From Streptomyces tuirus (GTDB taxonomy: Bacteria > Actinomycetota > Actinomycetes > Streptomycetales > Streptomycetaceae), in the NCBI GenBank assembly GCA_018195615.1, contig JAGTPG010000002.1:3538501-3602500 (forward strand): 64,000 nt of DNA, in the 5' to 3' direction. The notes under the pieces are model-generated. The model was not told the DNA's origin. It did not search any database and worked only from the letters and a program-made list of their open reading frames with translations. Shown here in pieces: positions 48,878 to 59,011 of this stretch. Made by a program: the position numbers and the translations under genes. Positions within the stretch are counted from its first letter, which is position 1, and the number at the start of each line of letters is the position of its first letter.

Positions 48878-50187
48878 GCGGACGCGAAGATCGTCTTCTT
48901 CTGGCGCTCGATCGACGAGAGGATGCTGTCGACGTTCTTGGGGTTGCGGATGAAGTTCTGCAGCGCGGGCTGCATCACCGTGGAGGTGAAGTCCGGGCGG
49001 GAGTCGCGGTCCATGAACTGCGTCAGGCTCTTGGCGCCGGAGATCATCTCGAAGGACTTCTTCTGGAGCGCGGTGTAGGAGGAGGTGTCGGCCTTGGTGG
49101 AGGCGGCCACCACGCTGGAGTCGGCCTTGAGGTAGATCTGCTCGGCCTCGGGCGTGCCCAGGTACTCCATGAGCTTGATGGCGCCCTCGTGGTTCTTCGG
49201 GGCCTTGGAGAGCATGAAGCCGTCGGTGGGCGCCTCGACGGTGTCCTGCCCGAACTGCGGGTCGATCGCCGGGAAGGCGAAGAAGTCCAGGTCGTCGAGG
49301 TCGGCCTTGTTCGTGAACTGCTGGCCGACGAACGTGCCCAGCAGGTACATGCCGGCCTTCTTCGACACCAGGGTCTGCGCCGCGTCCTGCCAGGTGCGGC
49401 CCACCGCGCCCTCCTGGTGGTAGGGCAGGATCTCCGTCCAGTGGTCGAAGACCTTGCGCACCTTCGGGTCGGTCCAGGAGGCCTTGCCCGCCATCAGCTC
49501 GACGTGGAAGTCGTAGCCGTTGGTGCGGAAGTTGATCTGGTCGAAAGTGCCCATCGCGGGCCAGGCGTCCTTGTCGCCGAAGGCGATCGGGACCAGCCCG
49601 TCCTTCTGCATCCGCTTGCACAGGGCGACGAAGTCGTCCCAGGTGGTGGGGACCTGGTAGCCGTGCTGGGCGAAGACGCTCTTGCGGTAGAAGACCGCCC
49701 ACGGGTACGTGTACAGCGGCACGAAGTAGTACTTGCCGTCCTCGCCCTTGCTGAGCTTCTTCATCGCCTCGGGGAAGTTGCCGCCGATCTTCTGCCACAC
49801 GTCGTCGATCGGGGTGGCGAGCTTCTTCGACGCGAAGAACTGCATGCGGTAGCCGGCGAACCAGGTGAACACGTCGTCGGGCGTGCCCTGCAGATAGGAG
49901 TTGATCTGCTCCTGGAACGTGTTGTGGTCCTTGGTGTTCACGTCGACCTTGATGCCGGACTTCTTCGTGAAGGTGGCGTAGATCTCGGCGTACGCCTTCT
50001 TCGGCACCGCGTCCGAGGAGTTGGAGCCGAGGCTGACCGTCTTCGGGTCGGCGGCCGTGCCGCTGCCGCCGCAGGCGCTCAGCAGGGGTATGCCGGCGCC
50101 GAGCAGGGCCGCGCCGCCCACGCCGCGCAGGAGGGTGCGGCGGCTGGGAGCGGTGAGGGAGAGTCCGGAAGGAGAGAGGTCGTGCAT
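48874..50187 (-). CDS. Sugar-binding lipoprotein of the alpha-galactoside importer
   Basis: A 437-residue extracellular solute-binding protein. The N-terminus carries a Tat-like SRRTLLRG, a hydrophobic segment and a lipobox LLSAC near residue 39. The mature domain is family-1-like with many aromatic residues (WFAGYRMQFFASKK; YTYPWAVFYRKSVF). The upstream gap 50188-50374 should hold the operon promoter; no operator was recognised. Confidence 0.92.
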   Translation of the reverse strand: MHDLSPSGLSLTAPSRRTLLRGVGGAALLGAGIPLLSACGGSGTAADPKTVSLGSNSSDAVPKKAYAEIYATFTKKSGIKVDVNTKDHNTFQEQINSYLQGTPDDVFTWFAGYRMQFFASKKLATPIDDVWQKIGGNFPEAMKKLSKGEDGKYYFVPLYTYPWAVFYRKSVFAQHGYQVPTTWDDFVALCKRMQKDGLVPIAFGDKDAWPAMGTFDQINFRTNGYDFHVELMAGKASWTDPKVRKVFDHWTEILPYHQEGAVGRTWQDAAQTLVSKKAGMYLLGTFVGQQFTNKADLDDLDFFAFPAIDPQFGQDTVEAPTDGFMLSKAPKNHEGAIKLMEYLGTPEAEQIYLKADSSVVAASTKADTSSYTALQKKSFEMISGAKSLTQFMDRDSRPDFTSTVMQPALQNFIRNPKNVDSILSSIERQKKTIFASA

Positions 50188-50374
50188 GAACGGCTCCTGG
50201 GGCAGGGTTCGGCCACGAGGGTGTGGCGTGAAATCCGGTCTTAATCGACCAGAAATCAACTTGACCGAACACGGTGGCGCAATAACAGCCGTATGTCCGG
50301 TCATGCGTCAAGGGCCGTCGACTTCATTTGTCGAAACGTGACCGACCCGTGAGCGTGACCGACCGTCGGAGAGG

Positions 50375-51777
50375 TCAGAGAGAGCGGGAGCGGTTGTATA
50401 CAGCGACCAGCCCGCTCCGCCGCCGGCGCCGCACCGGCCCGCGGTGCCCCCTGCCGCCCACCGGCGCCCGCCCGTCCAGCTGGATCCAGATCCGCACCTC
50501 GGTCCCGCCGAGCACCGAGGAGCCGATCCGTACGTCCCGCCGGTCGACTCCGCGAGCCGGCGCACGATGTCCAGGCCGAGCCCGGTCGAGCCGTCGCTCC
50601 CGGAGCCGCGGCCCCGCGCCATCGCGGCCTCCGGGTCGGGTATGCCGGGGCCCGCGTCCGACACCAGGACGATCACCGCGTCCTCGCCGTTGTGCACGTC
50701 CACCGCGAAGGCGGTGCCCTCCGGGGTGTGCCGGAAGACGTTGCCGAGCAGCGCGTCGAGCGCGGCGGCCAGGTCGGCACGGGCCACGGGTATGCGCACC
50801 GGCCGGTCGGCTCCGGCCACCCGCCACTTGCGGCCCTCGTCCTCCGCGAGCGCCGACCAGAACGCCATCCGCTCCCGGACCACCTCGGCCGCGTCACATC
50901 CGGCGCCCGGACCGGCCGCGGCCGTCTGCGGCTTGGCTTCCCGGGCGGTACGGATGATGGTGTCGACCTCGCGCTCCAGCTGCTCGACCGCGGTCCGGGT
51001 CTGGTCGGCGGCCGGTCCCTCGCCGAGCGAGGCGGCGTTGAGCCGCAGCACGGTCAGCGGCGTGCGCAACCGGTGGGACAGGTCGGCCGCCAGCTCCCGC
51101 TCGTTCGCCAGGAGCTGGACGACCTGGTCGGCCATCGAGTTGAACGCGACCGCCGCGAGCCGCAGTTCGGTGGGGCCCTGCTCGGGCACGCGAGCCCCGA
51201 GCTTGCCCTCCCCCAGTTCGCGCGCCCCTTCGACCAGGCGCTTGGCGGGCCGGACCATCCGCACGCCCAGCCGGTCGGCGACCGCGACCGAGCCGAGGAC
51301 CAGCGCGACACCGACCGCGGCGAGCACCGCCCAGGCCGTACCCACGCCGTTGGTGACCTCGGACTCCGGCACATGGACCTCGACGACCGCGATCTCGCCG
51401 GTGCTGAGCGCGACCGGCTGGAGCAGCGTCGAGCCGCCCGCGACGCCGGTGGTGGAGGCGCGGCCCAGTCTCCGCACGGTCGCGATGTCCTCGTCGGCGG
51501 CGCGCTGCCGCCCGAGTGCGAGGGCGTCCTGGCCGCCGCCCGCCGGTATGTGCACGGCCATCCCCGCGTCGGAACCGGCGGAGGCGACGACCCGTTCGAG
51601 CTGGTCCCGGTCGGTGGTGATGGACAGGGCCGGGGCGACGGCCGCGGCCTCCCGCTCGGCGCCCGCGAAGGCACGGTCCCGGGCCAGCTCCCGGATGACG
51701 ATTCCGAGGGGCACCGCGAAGGCGAGTACGACCATGGTGGTCACCGCCAGCGACACCTTGACCAGGGCCCACCTCAT
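50375..51777 (-). CDS. Sensor histidine kinase, frameshifted near the end
   Basis: A 467-residue membrane kinase: one helix at residues 8-30, an extracellular domain, a second helix near 150, HAMP, then the phospho-accepting His in ADLSHRLRTPLTVL (about residue 240) and HATPase boxes including GNVFRHTPEGT, DAGPGIP and GSTGLGLDIVRRLAE. A -1 shift at the C3 run 50536-50538 affects only the last 60 residues; repaired, the G2/end reads GGDVRIGSSVLGGTEV. It overlaps the response regulator by ATGA. The signal is unknown. Confidence 0.9.
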
Positions 51778-52477
51778 CGCGGCGCCTCCGCCCCGGCGGT
51801 TCGAGCTTCACTCCGACGCCCCGAAGGGTGTGCAGATAGCGCGGGTTCGCGGCCGTCTCGCCCAGTTTCCTGCGCAGCCAGGACAGATGGACGTCGATGG
51901 TCTGGTCGTCGCCGTACGACTGCTGCCACACCTCGGCGAGCAACTCCTTGCGGGGGACGACGACTCCGGGCCGGCGGGCCAGGAAGGCGAGCAGGTCGAA
52001 CTCGCGGCGGGTGAGGTCGAGCCGCGCGCCGTCCAGCTCGGCCTGGCGGCGCAGCGGGTCGACGGTCAGGCCGCCGACCCGGATCACCGGGGACGGCGCC
52101 CCTTCCGCCGCGCCGGAGCGGGCGCGGCGCAGCACGGCCGCCATGCGGGCCGACAGGTGCTCGACCGAGAACGGCTTGGTGAGGTAGTCGTCCGCGCCCG
52201 CGTTCAGCAGCCGGACGATCTCCGTCTCGTCGTCCCGGGCCGTGGCGACGATCACCGGTACGTCCGTGATGCCGCGCAGCATCTTCAGGGCCTCGGACCC
52301 GTCGAGATCGGGCAGTCCGAGGTCCAGGATCACCACGTCGAAGCGGAAATGGGCGACCTCGCGCAGCGCCTCCAGTGCCGTCCCGACGCTGCGCACGGTG
52401 TGTGACGCGTCGGTCAGGTGCCGGATGAGCGCCGAGCGTACGAACTGGTCGTCCTCGACCACGAGCACACTTGCCAT
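51774..52477 (-). CDS. Response regulator (OmpR family), frameshifted at the last codons
   Basis: A 234-residue OmpR/PhoB-type regulator. The receiver has the acidic pair EDD at the start, phospho-Asp in DVVILDLGLPD (about residue 51) and Lys in LTKPFS; the winged helix has DLTRREFDLLAFLARRPG and SWLRRKLGETAANPRYLHTLRGVGVKL. The C4 run 51791-51794 lacks one base; repaired, it ends in PPGAEAPR with a stop overlapping the kinase start. Confidence 0.93.
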
Positions 52478-52576
52478 GCGCCGCACCGTACGCCATGTCG
52501 AACAGCCGGGTGGGGGCCTGTGGATAACTCTCCGTTGTGGACAACTCATGGGACGCGTGCGGCAGTATGGCCCGCG

Positions 52577-53078
52577 ATGCGCAGAGGACTCCTACACGTA
52601 CTGGCCTGGCTGCTCGCCACGGGCGCGGCGGTCACCCTGTCGTGGTGGGGTGTCCATACGGTGATGACGGGCACGGCCTACGACCCGCCGCGGGCCCTGC
52701 CCGTCAAGGCCGCCGACGCGGCCGGGCAGGAGTCGAAGGCGCTGACGCCCCCGACCCGACGGGCGAGTCCGGCGCCCCGGAAACCGAGCGCACCACCCAC
52801 GGTCAGGAAGCCGAGCCCCACCCCGCGCGACCGGCCGGGCCCAGCCCCTCCCCACCGGCCAGGTCAGGAGCTACGACACCGAAGGCGGCCGGGTGGTCTT
52901 CGACCTCGGGCCGGCTTCCGCCTCCCTGGTCTCGGCGACTCCCGGCGCGAACTGGTCGATGCAGCTGTGGAAGACGGAGTCGTGGATCCGGGTGGAGTTC
53001 TCCTCGGGCGCGGACCGGGTGTCGGTCTTCTGCACCTGGCACGACGGCCCGCCGCGCGTGGAGATCGGGACGTACTGA
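52577..53078 (+). CDS. Small membrane-anchored/secreted protein, two frameshifts
   Basis: A 167-residue protein with a hydrophobic N-terminal helix (LLHVLAWLLATGAAVTLSWWG), a Pro/Thr-rich linker and a C-terminal beta-rich domain (RVVFDLGPASASLVSATPGANW... FCTWHDGPP). Two single-base losses, at 52748-52752 (C5) and 52850-52853 (C4), fuse the frames when repaired. The C-terminal domain looks like a small extracytoplasmic fold; no function is recognised. It is divergent from the two-component system and could be related to its signal. Confidence 0.62.
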
Positions 53079-53090
53079 ACGCCGCGCGCG

Positions 53091-53960
53091 CTATCGGAAC
53101 ACCGACGCGGGCGGCGCCGGGGACGCCACGGCCGCAGTGTCCGTGACGGGCGGCGCCCCGCCGGTGAAGTCGGTGAGCGTCCTGCCGTGCTCGACGCGGC
53201 CGGGATGCGGGTCGGAGGCGGCGCGACGGGTCAGTTCGGCGACGGGGAGCGGCTGGTCGGAGGCGACCAGGACGGCGTTCCCGAAGCGCTTGCCGCGCAG
53301 CACCGTCGGGTCGGCGACCAGCGCGAGCTCCTCGAAACGGGCGGCGGCGGTGGCGATCTGGCCGCGCAGGTGGGCGAGCGGCGGCCCGTCGGCGAGGTTG
53401 GCGGCGTGGACGCCGCCGGGCTTCAGCGCCCTGCGCACGTCGTCGAGGAACTCGGTCGAGGTCAGGTGGGCCGGTGTCCGGGCCCCGCTGAAGACGTCGG
53501 TGATGACGAGGTCGGCCCAGCCGTCCGGCACCTTGGCGAGCCCCTCGCGGGCGTCGACGGACCGCACCCGGACCCGGCTGTTCGGATCCAACGGCAGCTC
53601 ACGGCGGACCAGTTGCACGAGGGCGGCGTCCCGTTCGACGACCTGCTGGGTGGAGCGGGGGCGGGTGGCGGCGACGTACCGCGCGAGGGTGAGCGCACCG
53701 CCTCCGAGGTGCACGGCGTGCACGGGCCTGCCCGGCGGGGCGACGAGGTCGATGACGTGTCCGAGCCGGCGCTGGTACTCGAAGGACAGGTACGCCGGAT
53801 CGTCCAGGTCGACGTGCGACTGCGGGGCGCCGTCGATCAGCAGGGTCCAGGCCCGGGCCCGGTCAGGGTCGGGGATCAGCTCGGCGAGGCCTCCGTCGAC
53901 GTCCTCGACGACGGCCTCCGCACCGGCCTGCCTGCGCCGGCCGCTCCTGGACTTTCCCAT
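53091..53960 (-). CDS. Spermidine-synthase-like protein
   Basis: A 289-residue Rossmann-fold SAM-type protein. HAVHLGGGALTLARYVAATRP (SAM-binding Gly loop, near 82), VVERDAALVQLV and DLVITDVFSGARTPAHL (catalytic Asp region near 150) match the SpeE/PMT fold. The N-terminal SpeE tetramerisation part is short. Activity on polyamines is uncertain; many actinobacterial members are of unknown function. The last residues are Pro/Ala-rich. Confidence 0.82.
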   Translation of the reverse strand: MGKSRSGRRRQAGAEAVVEDVDGGLAELIPDPDRARAWTLLIDGAPQSHVDLDDPAYLSFEYQRRLGHVIDLVAPPGRPVHAVHLGGGALTLARYVAATRPRSTQQVVERDAALVQLVRRELPLDPNSRVRVRSVDAREGLAKVPDGWADLVITDVFSGARTPAHLTSTEFLDDVRRALKPGGVHAANLADGPPLAHLRGQIATAAARFEELALVADPTVLRGKRFGNAVLVASDQPLPVAELTRRAASDPHPGRVEHGRTLTDFTGGAPPVTDTAAVASPAPPASVFR

Positions 53961-53994
53961 GGGGTCATTATCAGGGGTGGCCGTTGAGCCGGGC

Positions 53995-54402
53995 TCAGCG
54001 GCAGCTGTCCGCCGCCTTGATCGTCCGGGCCGCCTCCCCCAGGGCCTGGCGCAGCACCGCGGGATCCGTCGCGAGGTCCGCCTCGCCGGGCGGCAGCAGC
54101 CAGTCCGAGCCCTCCACCGGAGGTTCGGGCGCCAGGGTCAGTCCGCGTCCGTCGGTCCCGGTGCACGTGCTCCCCGGCACGTCCCACGCCGCGGCCGTCC
54201 CCGGCGGGACCAGGAAGCCGAGGGTGTCGCCACCGTCGTCGTGCAGTACGGGCCCGACCGACTCCCCGGTCCCGCGCCGCAGGATGTCGACCGCCTCCAG
54301 CCCCTGCCGCGCCGGCACCGTCACGACATCGCAGCCGACCGCCGGCGTACTCGGCGGCGTACTCGACTGCGTACGAGGATCGTTGATCCGGCTGGTCTCC
54401 AT
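53995..54402 (-). CDS. Conserved hypothetical protein
   Basis: A 135-residue acidic soluble protein (start METSRINDPRT; an in-frame upstream start at 54492 gives 165 residues). No motif is recognised apart from two Trp-containing strands (AAWDVPGSTC and GSDWLLPPGEADLA). It ends three bases after a CGGCTCAGC stretch and is divergent from the regulator at 54699, often a sign of a functional pair, but nothing else supports one. Confidence 0.55.
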   Translation of the reverse strand: METSRINDPRTQSSTPPSTPAVGCDVVTVPARQGLEAVDILRRGTGESVGPVLHDDGGDTLGFLVPPGTAAAWDVPGSTCTGTDGRGLTLAPEPPVEGSDWLLPPGEADLATDPAVLRQALGEAARTIKAADSCR

Positions 54403-54698
54403 CCCGGCCTCCACCACGGAACCCCTGCTTGGACGAGCGGTCGGGAGTCGGGGGCCTCCCGGTCCGCGGGGTTCAACGCGGCAGAACGTCAACGGCTACG
54501 GCAGAAGTCAGCCGCCAAGGATGGCACTTCATGGCAGATCACGGATGAGATATCCGGTTTGTAGCCAAACTCAGCGTGCTCGCTCCGACACAGCAGGTAC
54601 GTTCTTGCCCGCCGGATACGGGGCAGACCATACGGACAACACGTACAACTCGCCCCGAACCCGGCATGGTTCGACGGTTCGCACGAGAGGACCCGGCC

Positions 54699-56149
54699 AT
54701 GGCGTCGTCAACGGTGACCTCGTCTCAACCCAACCGGCCACCACGGCCGAACCTCGCCTTCCGGCAACTGCGCGGACAGCGCTCGCCTGCCGAGTTCGCC
54801 GCGGTGATCCGCCGGGCCGGCCTCGAGATCGGCGAGCAGGTCAGCTGTGACGCGCGGTACATCGGCCGGGTCGAGGCGGGTGAGATCCGCTGTCCCAACT
54901 ACGCCTACGAACGGGTGTTCCTGCACATGTTCCCGGGCCGCACGCTCACCGACCTGGGGTTCGCGCCCCGCTCGTCGGTACGCGGACGCCGGGCGCGCGA
55001 CAGCGAGGACGCGCCTCTGACATGCACCACGAACCCGGCGGACGCCACGAGTGAGACCAGCGGGGCGTGCGAGCCGTATGAAACGCAGAACCCGTACGAC
55101 CCGTACCACCCGCACGACACCTACGAGGAGAGCGACGTGCTACGTCGCGCATTCATGACCGGCGGCGGCGCCACGGTGGCCGCCGCCTCGCTGGGGCCCG
55201 TCGGCCTCGCCCTCGACGCCGCGGCGGCACAGCGCCCCGTGCGCCGCGTCGGGGCGAGTGACGCGGGTGCCCTGGAAGAAGCCGTCCGCCGCATCCGGCT
55301 GCTGGACGACCGGCACGGCGCCGACGGCCTCTACCGCCGTGCGGCGGCCCCGCTGCGCGCCGCCTACGCGCTGCTGGACGCCGGCACCACCCGGCAGACG
55401 ACGGCGGACCGGCTCTACTCGGGCGCCGGTGAACTGGCCATCTCCGTGGGCTGGCTGGCCCACGACTCGGGGCGCTTCGACGACGCCCGCTCGCACTACG
55501 CGGAGGCGCTGGCGACCGCCCGGATGACCGGCGATCCGGGCCTGGAGGCGCACGCCTTCTGCAACACGGCCTTCCTCGCGCGCGACGCGGGCCGGCCGCG
55601 CGAGGCGGTCCGCGCCGCCCAGGCCGCCCAGCGTGTCGGCCGGTCCGTGGGCTCGGCCCGATTGATGTCGCTGCTCGCGCTGCGCGAGGCGGGTGGCTGG
55701 GCGGGCCTCGCCGACCGCGTCGGCTGCGAGCAGGCACTGGCCCGGGCCCAGGCCCTGTTCGAACGGGGCCCCTCGGACGCCGACCCCGAGTGGATGTCCT
55801 TCTACGGCGAGGCCGAACTGGAGGGTCTGGAGGCGCAGTGCTGGTCCACGCTCGGTGACTGGCCCCGGGCGGCACGGCACGCACGGCGGGCGGCGGAGCT
55901 GCAGGATCCGCACTTCACGCGCAACATCGCGCTGTACACGGCGGAGCTGGCGGACGACCTCGCGCGGGCGGGCGGCCGGACGAGGCGGCGGTGGCGGGGA
56001 TGCGGGTGCTGGATCTGCTGGAGGAGGTCCAGTCGTCCCGGGTCCAGACGATGCTGGCGGCTACGGCGAGGGTGTTGCTGCCGCACCGGAGGGCCTCTGG
56101 AGTGTCGGCGTTTCTGGAGAGGCATGCGTCGTTGCCACGGGTGACGTGA
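54699..56149 (+). CDS. HTH/TPR-like regulator, frameshifted near the C-terminus
   Basis: A 483-residue protein. An XRE-like N-terminus (NLAFRQLRGQRSPAEFAAVIRRAG... RYIGRVEAGEIRCPNYAYERVFLHMF) is followed by an Asp/Tyr/Pro-rich linker, a short hydrophobic segment with LRRAFMTGGG (about 150-175), and helical repeats resembling TPR (AISVGWLAHDSGRFDDARSHYAEALATAR). GAGAGG supports ATG 54699. At the CC pair 55978-55979 a base is missing; the restored end is DDLARAGGPDEAAVAGMRVLDLLEEV, then HASLPRVT. It resembles NsdA-type regulators of Streptomyces development; that link is from memory. Confidence 0.72.
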
Positions 56150-56166
56150 GCCCCGCAGCCAGGCAG

Positions 56167-56759
56167 CTATGCCAGGTGCCCCAAGTCGTTCCAGCTCTCG
56201 ATCGCCGGCTCCCCATAAGCCCACCCGAGAACCGACAACGACGTCGGGTTCAGCCGTATTCGCGCCGCGAAGTCGATCGGCAGGCCGAGCCACCGCGCCC
56301 CGATGGACCGCAGGATGTGCCCGTGGGCGAAGACCAGGACGTCCCGGTCCTCGGACCGCGCCCAGGAGACGACTTCGTCCGCCCGGGCGGTCACCTCGGC
56401 GAGCGACTCCCCGTCCGGGACACCGTCGCGCCAGATGAGCCAGCCGGGCCGGACGGCCTGGATCTCCGCCGGGGTCATGCCCTCGTACGCCCCGTAGTCC
56501 CACTCCAGCAACGCGTCCCAGGTACCCGCGCGGTCACCGAAGCCGGCCAGTTCGCAGGTCTCACGCGCGCGTGCCAGCGGGCTGGTCCGCACCTCGACGC
56601 CGGGCAGGCCGTCGTACGGCCCCGGTGCAGGCGCTCGCCCAGCAGTTTGGCTCCGCGCCGGCCCTCCTCAAGGAGGGGCACGTCGGTCCTGCCGGTGTGC
56701 TTGCCGGACAGCGACCACTCGGTCTGTCCGTGGCGGGCCAGCAGGATGCGCGCAGCCAT
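56167..56759 (-). CDS. Histidine phosphatase (phosphoglycerate-mutase-like), frameshifted
   Basis: A 197-residue member of the histidine phosphatase superfamily: RHG motif LLARHGQTEW at the N-terminus, SPLARARETCEL near 62, and the second catalytic His in VFAHGHILRSI near 150. One C is missing at 56620-56623; the repaired stretch is LHRGPYDGLPG. The substrate is unknown. It is convergent with the upstream regulator and divergent from PAP2. Confidence 0.88.
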
Positions 56760-56948
56760 GGGGAACCTTTCCGGGAGAAAAACGCGAGCGGAACTCCTCC
56801 ATCATCGCGCACGCTGGTAGCGGGCAACCCGGGGGCGATCTCTGCGTCTTTGAGGTCCGGAGGGCACCCCCAGGGCGCCCACGTACGCCGTAAAGTGGCA
56901 CGACCGGCCGACCGGGAGCCGCGTGAGACGAAGGGGGAGGGCGATCGG

Positions 56949-57901
56949 ATGCCGCACACCGAGACACCGGGCACCGAGGCGGCCCCCACGCCCCGGCTGC
57001 GTTGGTGGACGGAGCTGCCGCTGATCCTGCTGGTGTACGCGTGCTACACGGCGGGCCGCCTCCTCGCCCGGGGCGACGTCTCCGGTGCGGTCGACCACGG
57101 CCTGGCGATCCTGCGCATCGAGAAGGCGCTGTTCCTCAACGCCGAGCACCCGCTCAACCGCCTCTTCACCCGGGAGCCCTGGATAGGCATACCGGCGGAC
57201 TTCTGGTACGCGTCGCTGCACTACCTGGTCACGCCGGTGATCCTCGTCTGGCTCTTCCGTTCCCGTGCGGTGCGCTACCGCGCCGCGCGCACCTGGCTGA
57301 TGACGTCCACCCTCATCGGCCTGGTCGGCTTCACCCTGCTGCCGACCTGCCCGCCCCGGCTGCTCGACGCCAGTCACGGATTCGTGGACACGATGGCGCA
57401 GTACAGCTCGTACGGCTGGTGGGGCGGCGCGGCGAGTGCCCCGCGGGGCATGGGCGGCATGACCAACCAGTACGCGGCCATGCCGAGTCTGCACGTGGGC
57501 TGGGCCCTGTGGTGCGGAGTGATGCTGTGGCGCTACGGCGGCACGCGTACGGCGAAGGCGGCCGGTGTCGCCTACCCGCTGATCACGACGATCGTGGTCA
57601 TGGGCACCGCCAACCACTACTTCCTCGACGCGGTCGCGGGCGCGGCCGTCATGGGCGTCGGGCTGCTGCTGGCGCCGGTCGTGATGCGGACGGCGGACCG
57701 GGTCAGGGCGCGGCTGGTGCCGGCTGTCCCACCGGTCGCGGCGGACTCTTCCGTCGCGGGTTCCTCGATTGTCAGTGCCGGATGCCAGACTTCCGCGGGT
57801 GAGCGAATTCCACGGCAGCGCGAGTCGCGGTTCGGAGCGGGAGCCGAGCCGAGTGCCTCCCCCAGGACGCGGGGGACGGCGCTCCGGCAGCGGCTCGCTG
57901 A
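56949..57901 (+). CDS. PAP2-superfamily membrane phosphatase, end uncertain
   Basis: A polytopic protein with about six helices. The PAP2/vanadium-peroxidase motifs are MPSLHVGWALW near residue 180 and NHYFLDAVAG near 220 (the catalytic His pair). It dephosphorylates a lipid or isoprenoid phosphate. AAGGGGGAG precedes the ATG. The reading frame stays open to 58640 as it stands; assuming the G5 run 57871-57875 lost a G, the frame closes at 57901, giving 317 residues and overlapping the next gene by about 100 bases. Confidence 0.78.
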
Positions 57902-59011
57902 GCTGCGCGGCCCGGACGTACCCGCGAAGGCACTGGACGCGCGCGCCTTGGCGGCGCTGGCCGCCAACCCCGGTTGTGCGCGGCGCGCGATCCTCGACGG
58001 CGCCGGGGTGAACAAGGCGGCGCTGGCGAGCGCGCTGGGCTCGCCGTCGGCCTTCGGGCAGTCGCAGTTCGCGCTCACGCGGGGCAACGCGTTCGAGGCG
58101 AAGGTCAAGGCCGACGGCGGCGCGGAGCTGCTGCGGCTGGTGCACGAGAAACTGGACCGCTCGGCGGAGCCGCCCACCGGGGCGCGGGTGCCCGACCTGA
58201 CCGCGCCCGGCCCCCAGGGGCGTACGGCCCGCACGGCGCTGGAGCTGCGCGAGGCCACCGCGCACCCGGGCGCGTGGACATTGCTCGACCACCCGATGCT
58301 CGCGCTCGATGTCGCGGGTTCCCCGGCGTTCCTGGAGCCGGACGCGGTGGTGGTGCACCCGGACGGCAGCTGGACGGTCGTCGAGATCAAGTCCTTCCCG
58401 CTGCTGGACGGTTCGGCGGACCCGGCGAAGGTCGGGGCGGCGGCCCGGCAGGCGGCGGTGTACGTGCTGGCGCTGGAGGACGTCGCCGCGCGTCTCGGCG
58501 CGGAGCCGGAGGGGCGCGCCGGTGTCGAGGGGCGGCCCCGGTCCCGCGCGTGCGGCACCGGGTCCTGCTCGTCTGTCCCCGGGACTTCTCGAACCTGCCG
58601 GCCGCGTCCGCCGTCGACATCCGCAAGCAGCGTGCGGTGACGGCCCGCCAGCTGGCCCGGCTGACCCGCGTCGAGGACATCGCCGACGCGCTCCCCGAGG
58701 GCACGTGCTTCTCGCCCGAGCTGCCCGCCGCCGAGCTGACGGCCGCCGTGGAGTCGGTCCCGGCGGCGTACGCGCCGGAGTGTCTGTCCACGTGCGAGCT
58801 GGCCTTCCACTGCAGGACCCGGTCCCGCGAGGCGGGCGCGGTCACCTCGCTCGGCCGGCCGGTGCGGGCGGAGCTGGGCGGCCTCGCGACCGTGGCGGAC
58901 GTCCTGGCCGCCGCCCGGGGCGAGACGGGGGATCCCGCCGACCCGGCCGTGGCGGCCCTGCGGCGGGCTGCGGCCCTGCGTGCGGAGGCACTGGAGGCGG
59001 CGTGTCGCTGA
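57799..59011 (+). CDS. Iron-staple RecB-family nuclease (Dna2/AddB/Cas4-like), two frameshifts
   Basis: A 404-residue PD-(D/E)XK nuclease. In restored numbering the catalytic set is Asp182 (EPDAVVV), Glu196 and Lys198 (VEIK) and Gln218 in QAAVY, the RecB-type QxxxY. Cys60 (NPGC) and Cys329, Cys333, Cys339 in CLSTCELAFHC make a four-cysteine set, CX3CX5C in the C-terminal part, as in the 4Fe-4S staple of Dna2, AddB and Cas4. G5 at 57871-57875 and C4 at 58536-58539 are each one short. The GTG at 57799 is chosen; an in-frame GTG at 57853 is possible. Its stop overlaps the next gene. Confidence 0.82.

Noticed and set aside
50237..50250. GGTC-TTAATC-GACC as operator of the alpha-galactoside operon
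   Set aside because: Only a 4-bp inverted repeat; no second copy and no known consensus.
56571..58640. A single PAP2-nuclease fusion of 689 codons
   Set aside because: Open only because a base seems lost at 57871-57875; with the base restored the two genes are separate and of normal size.
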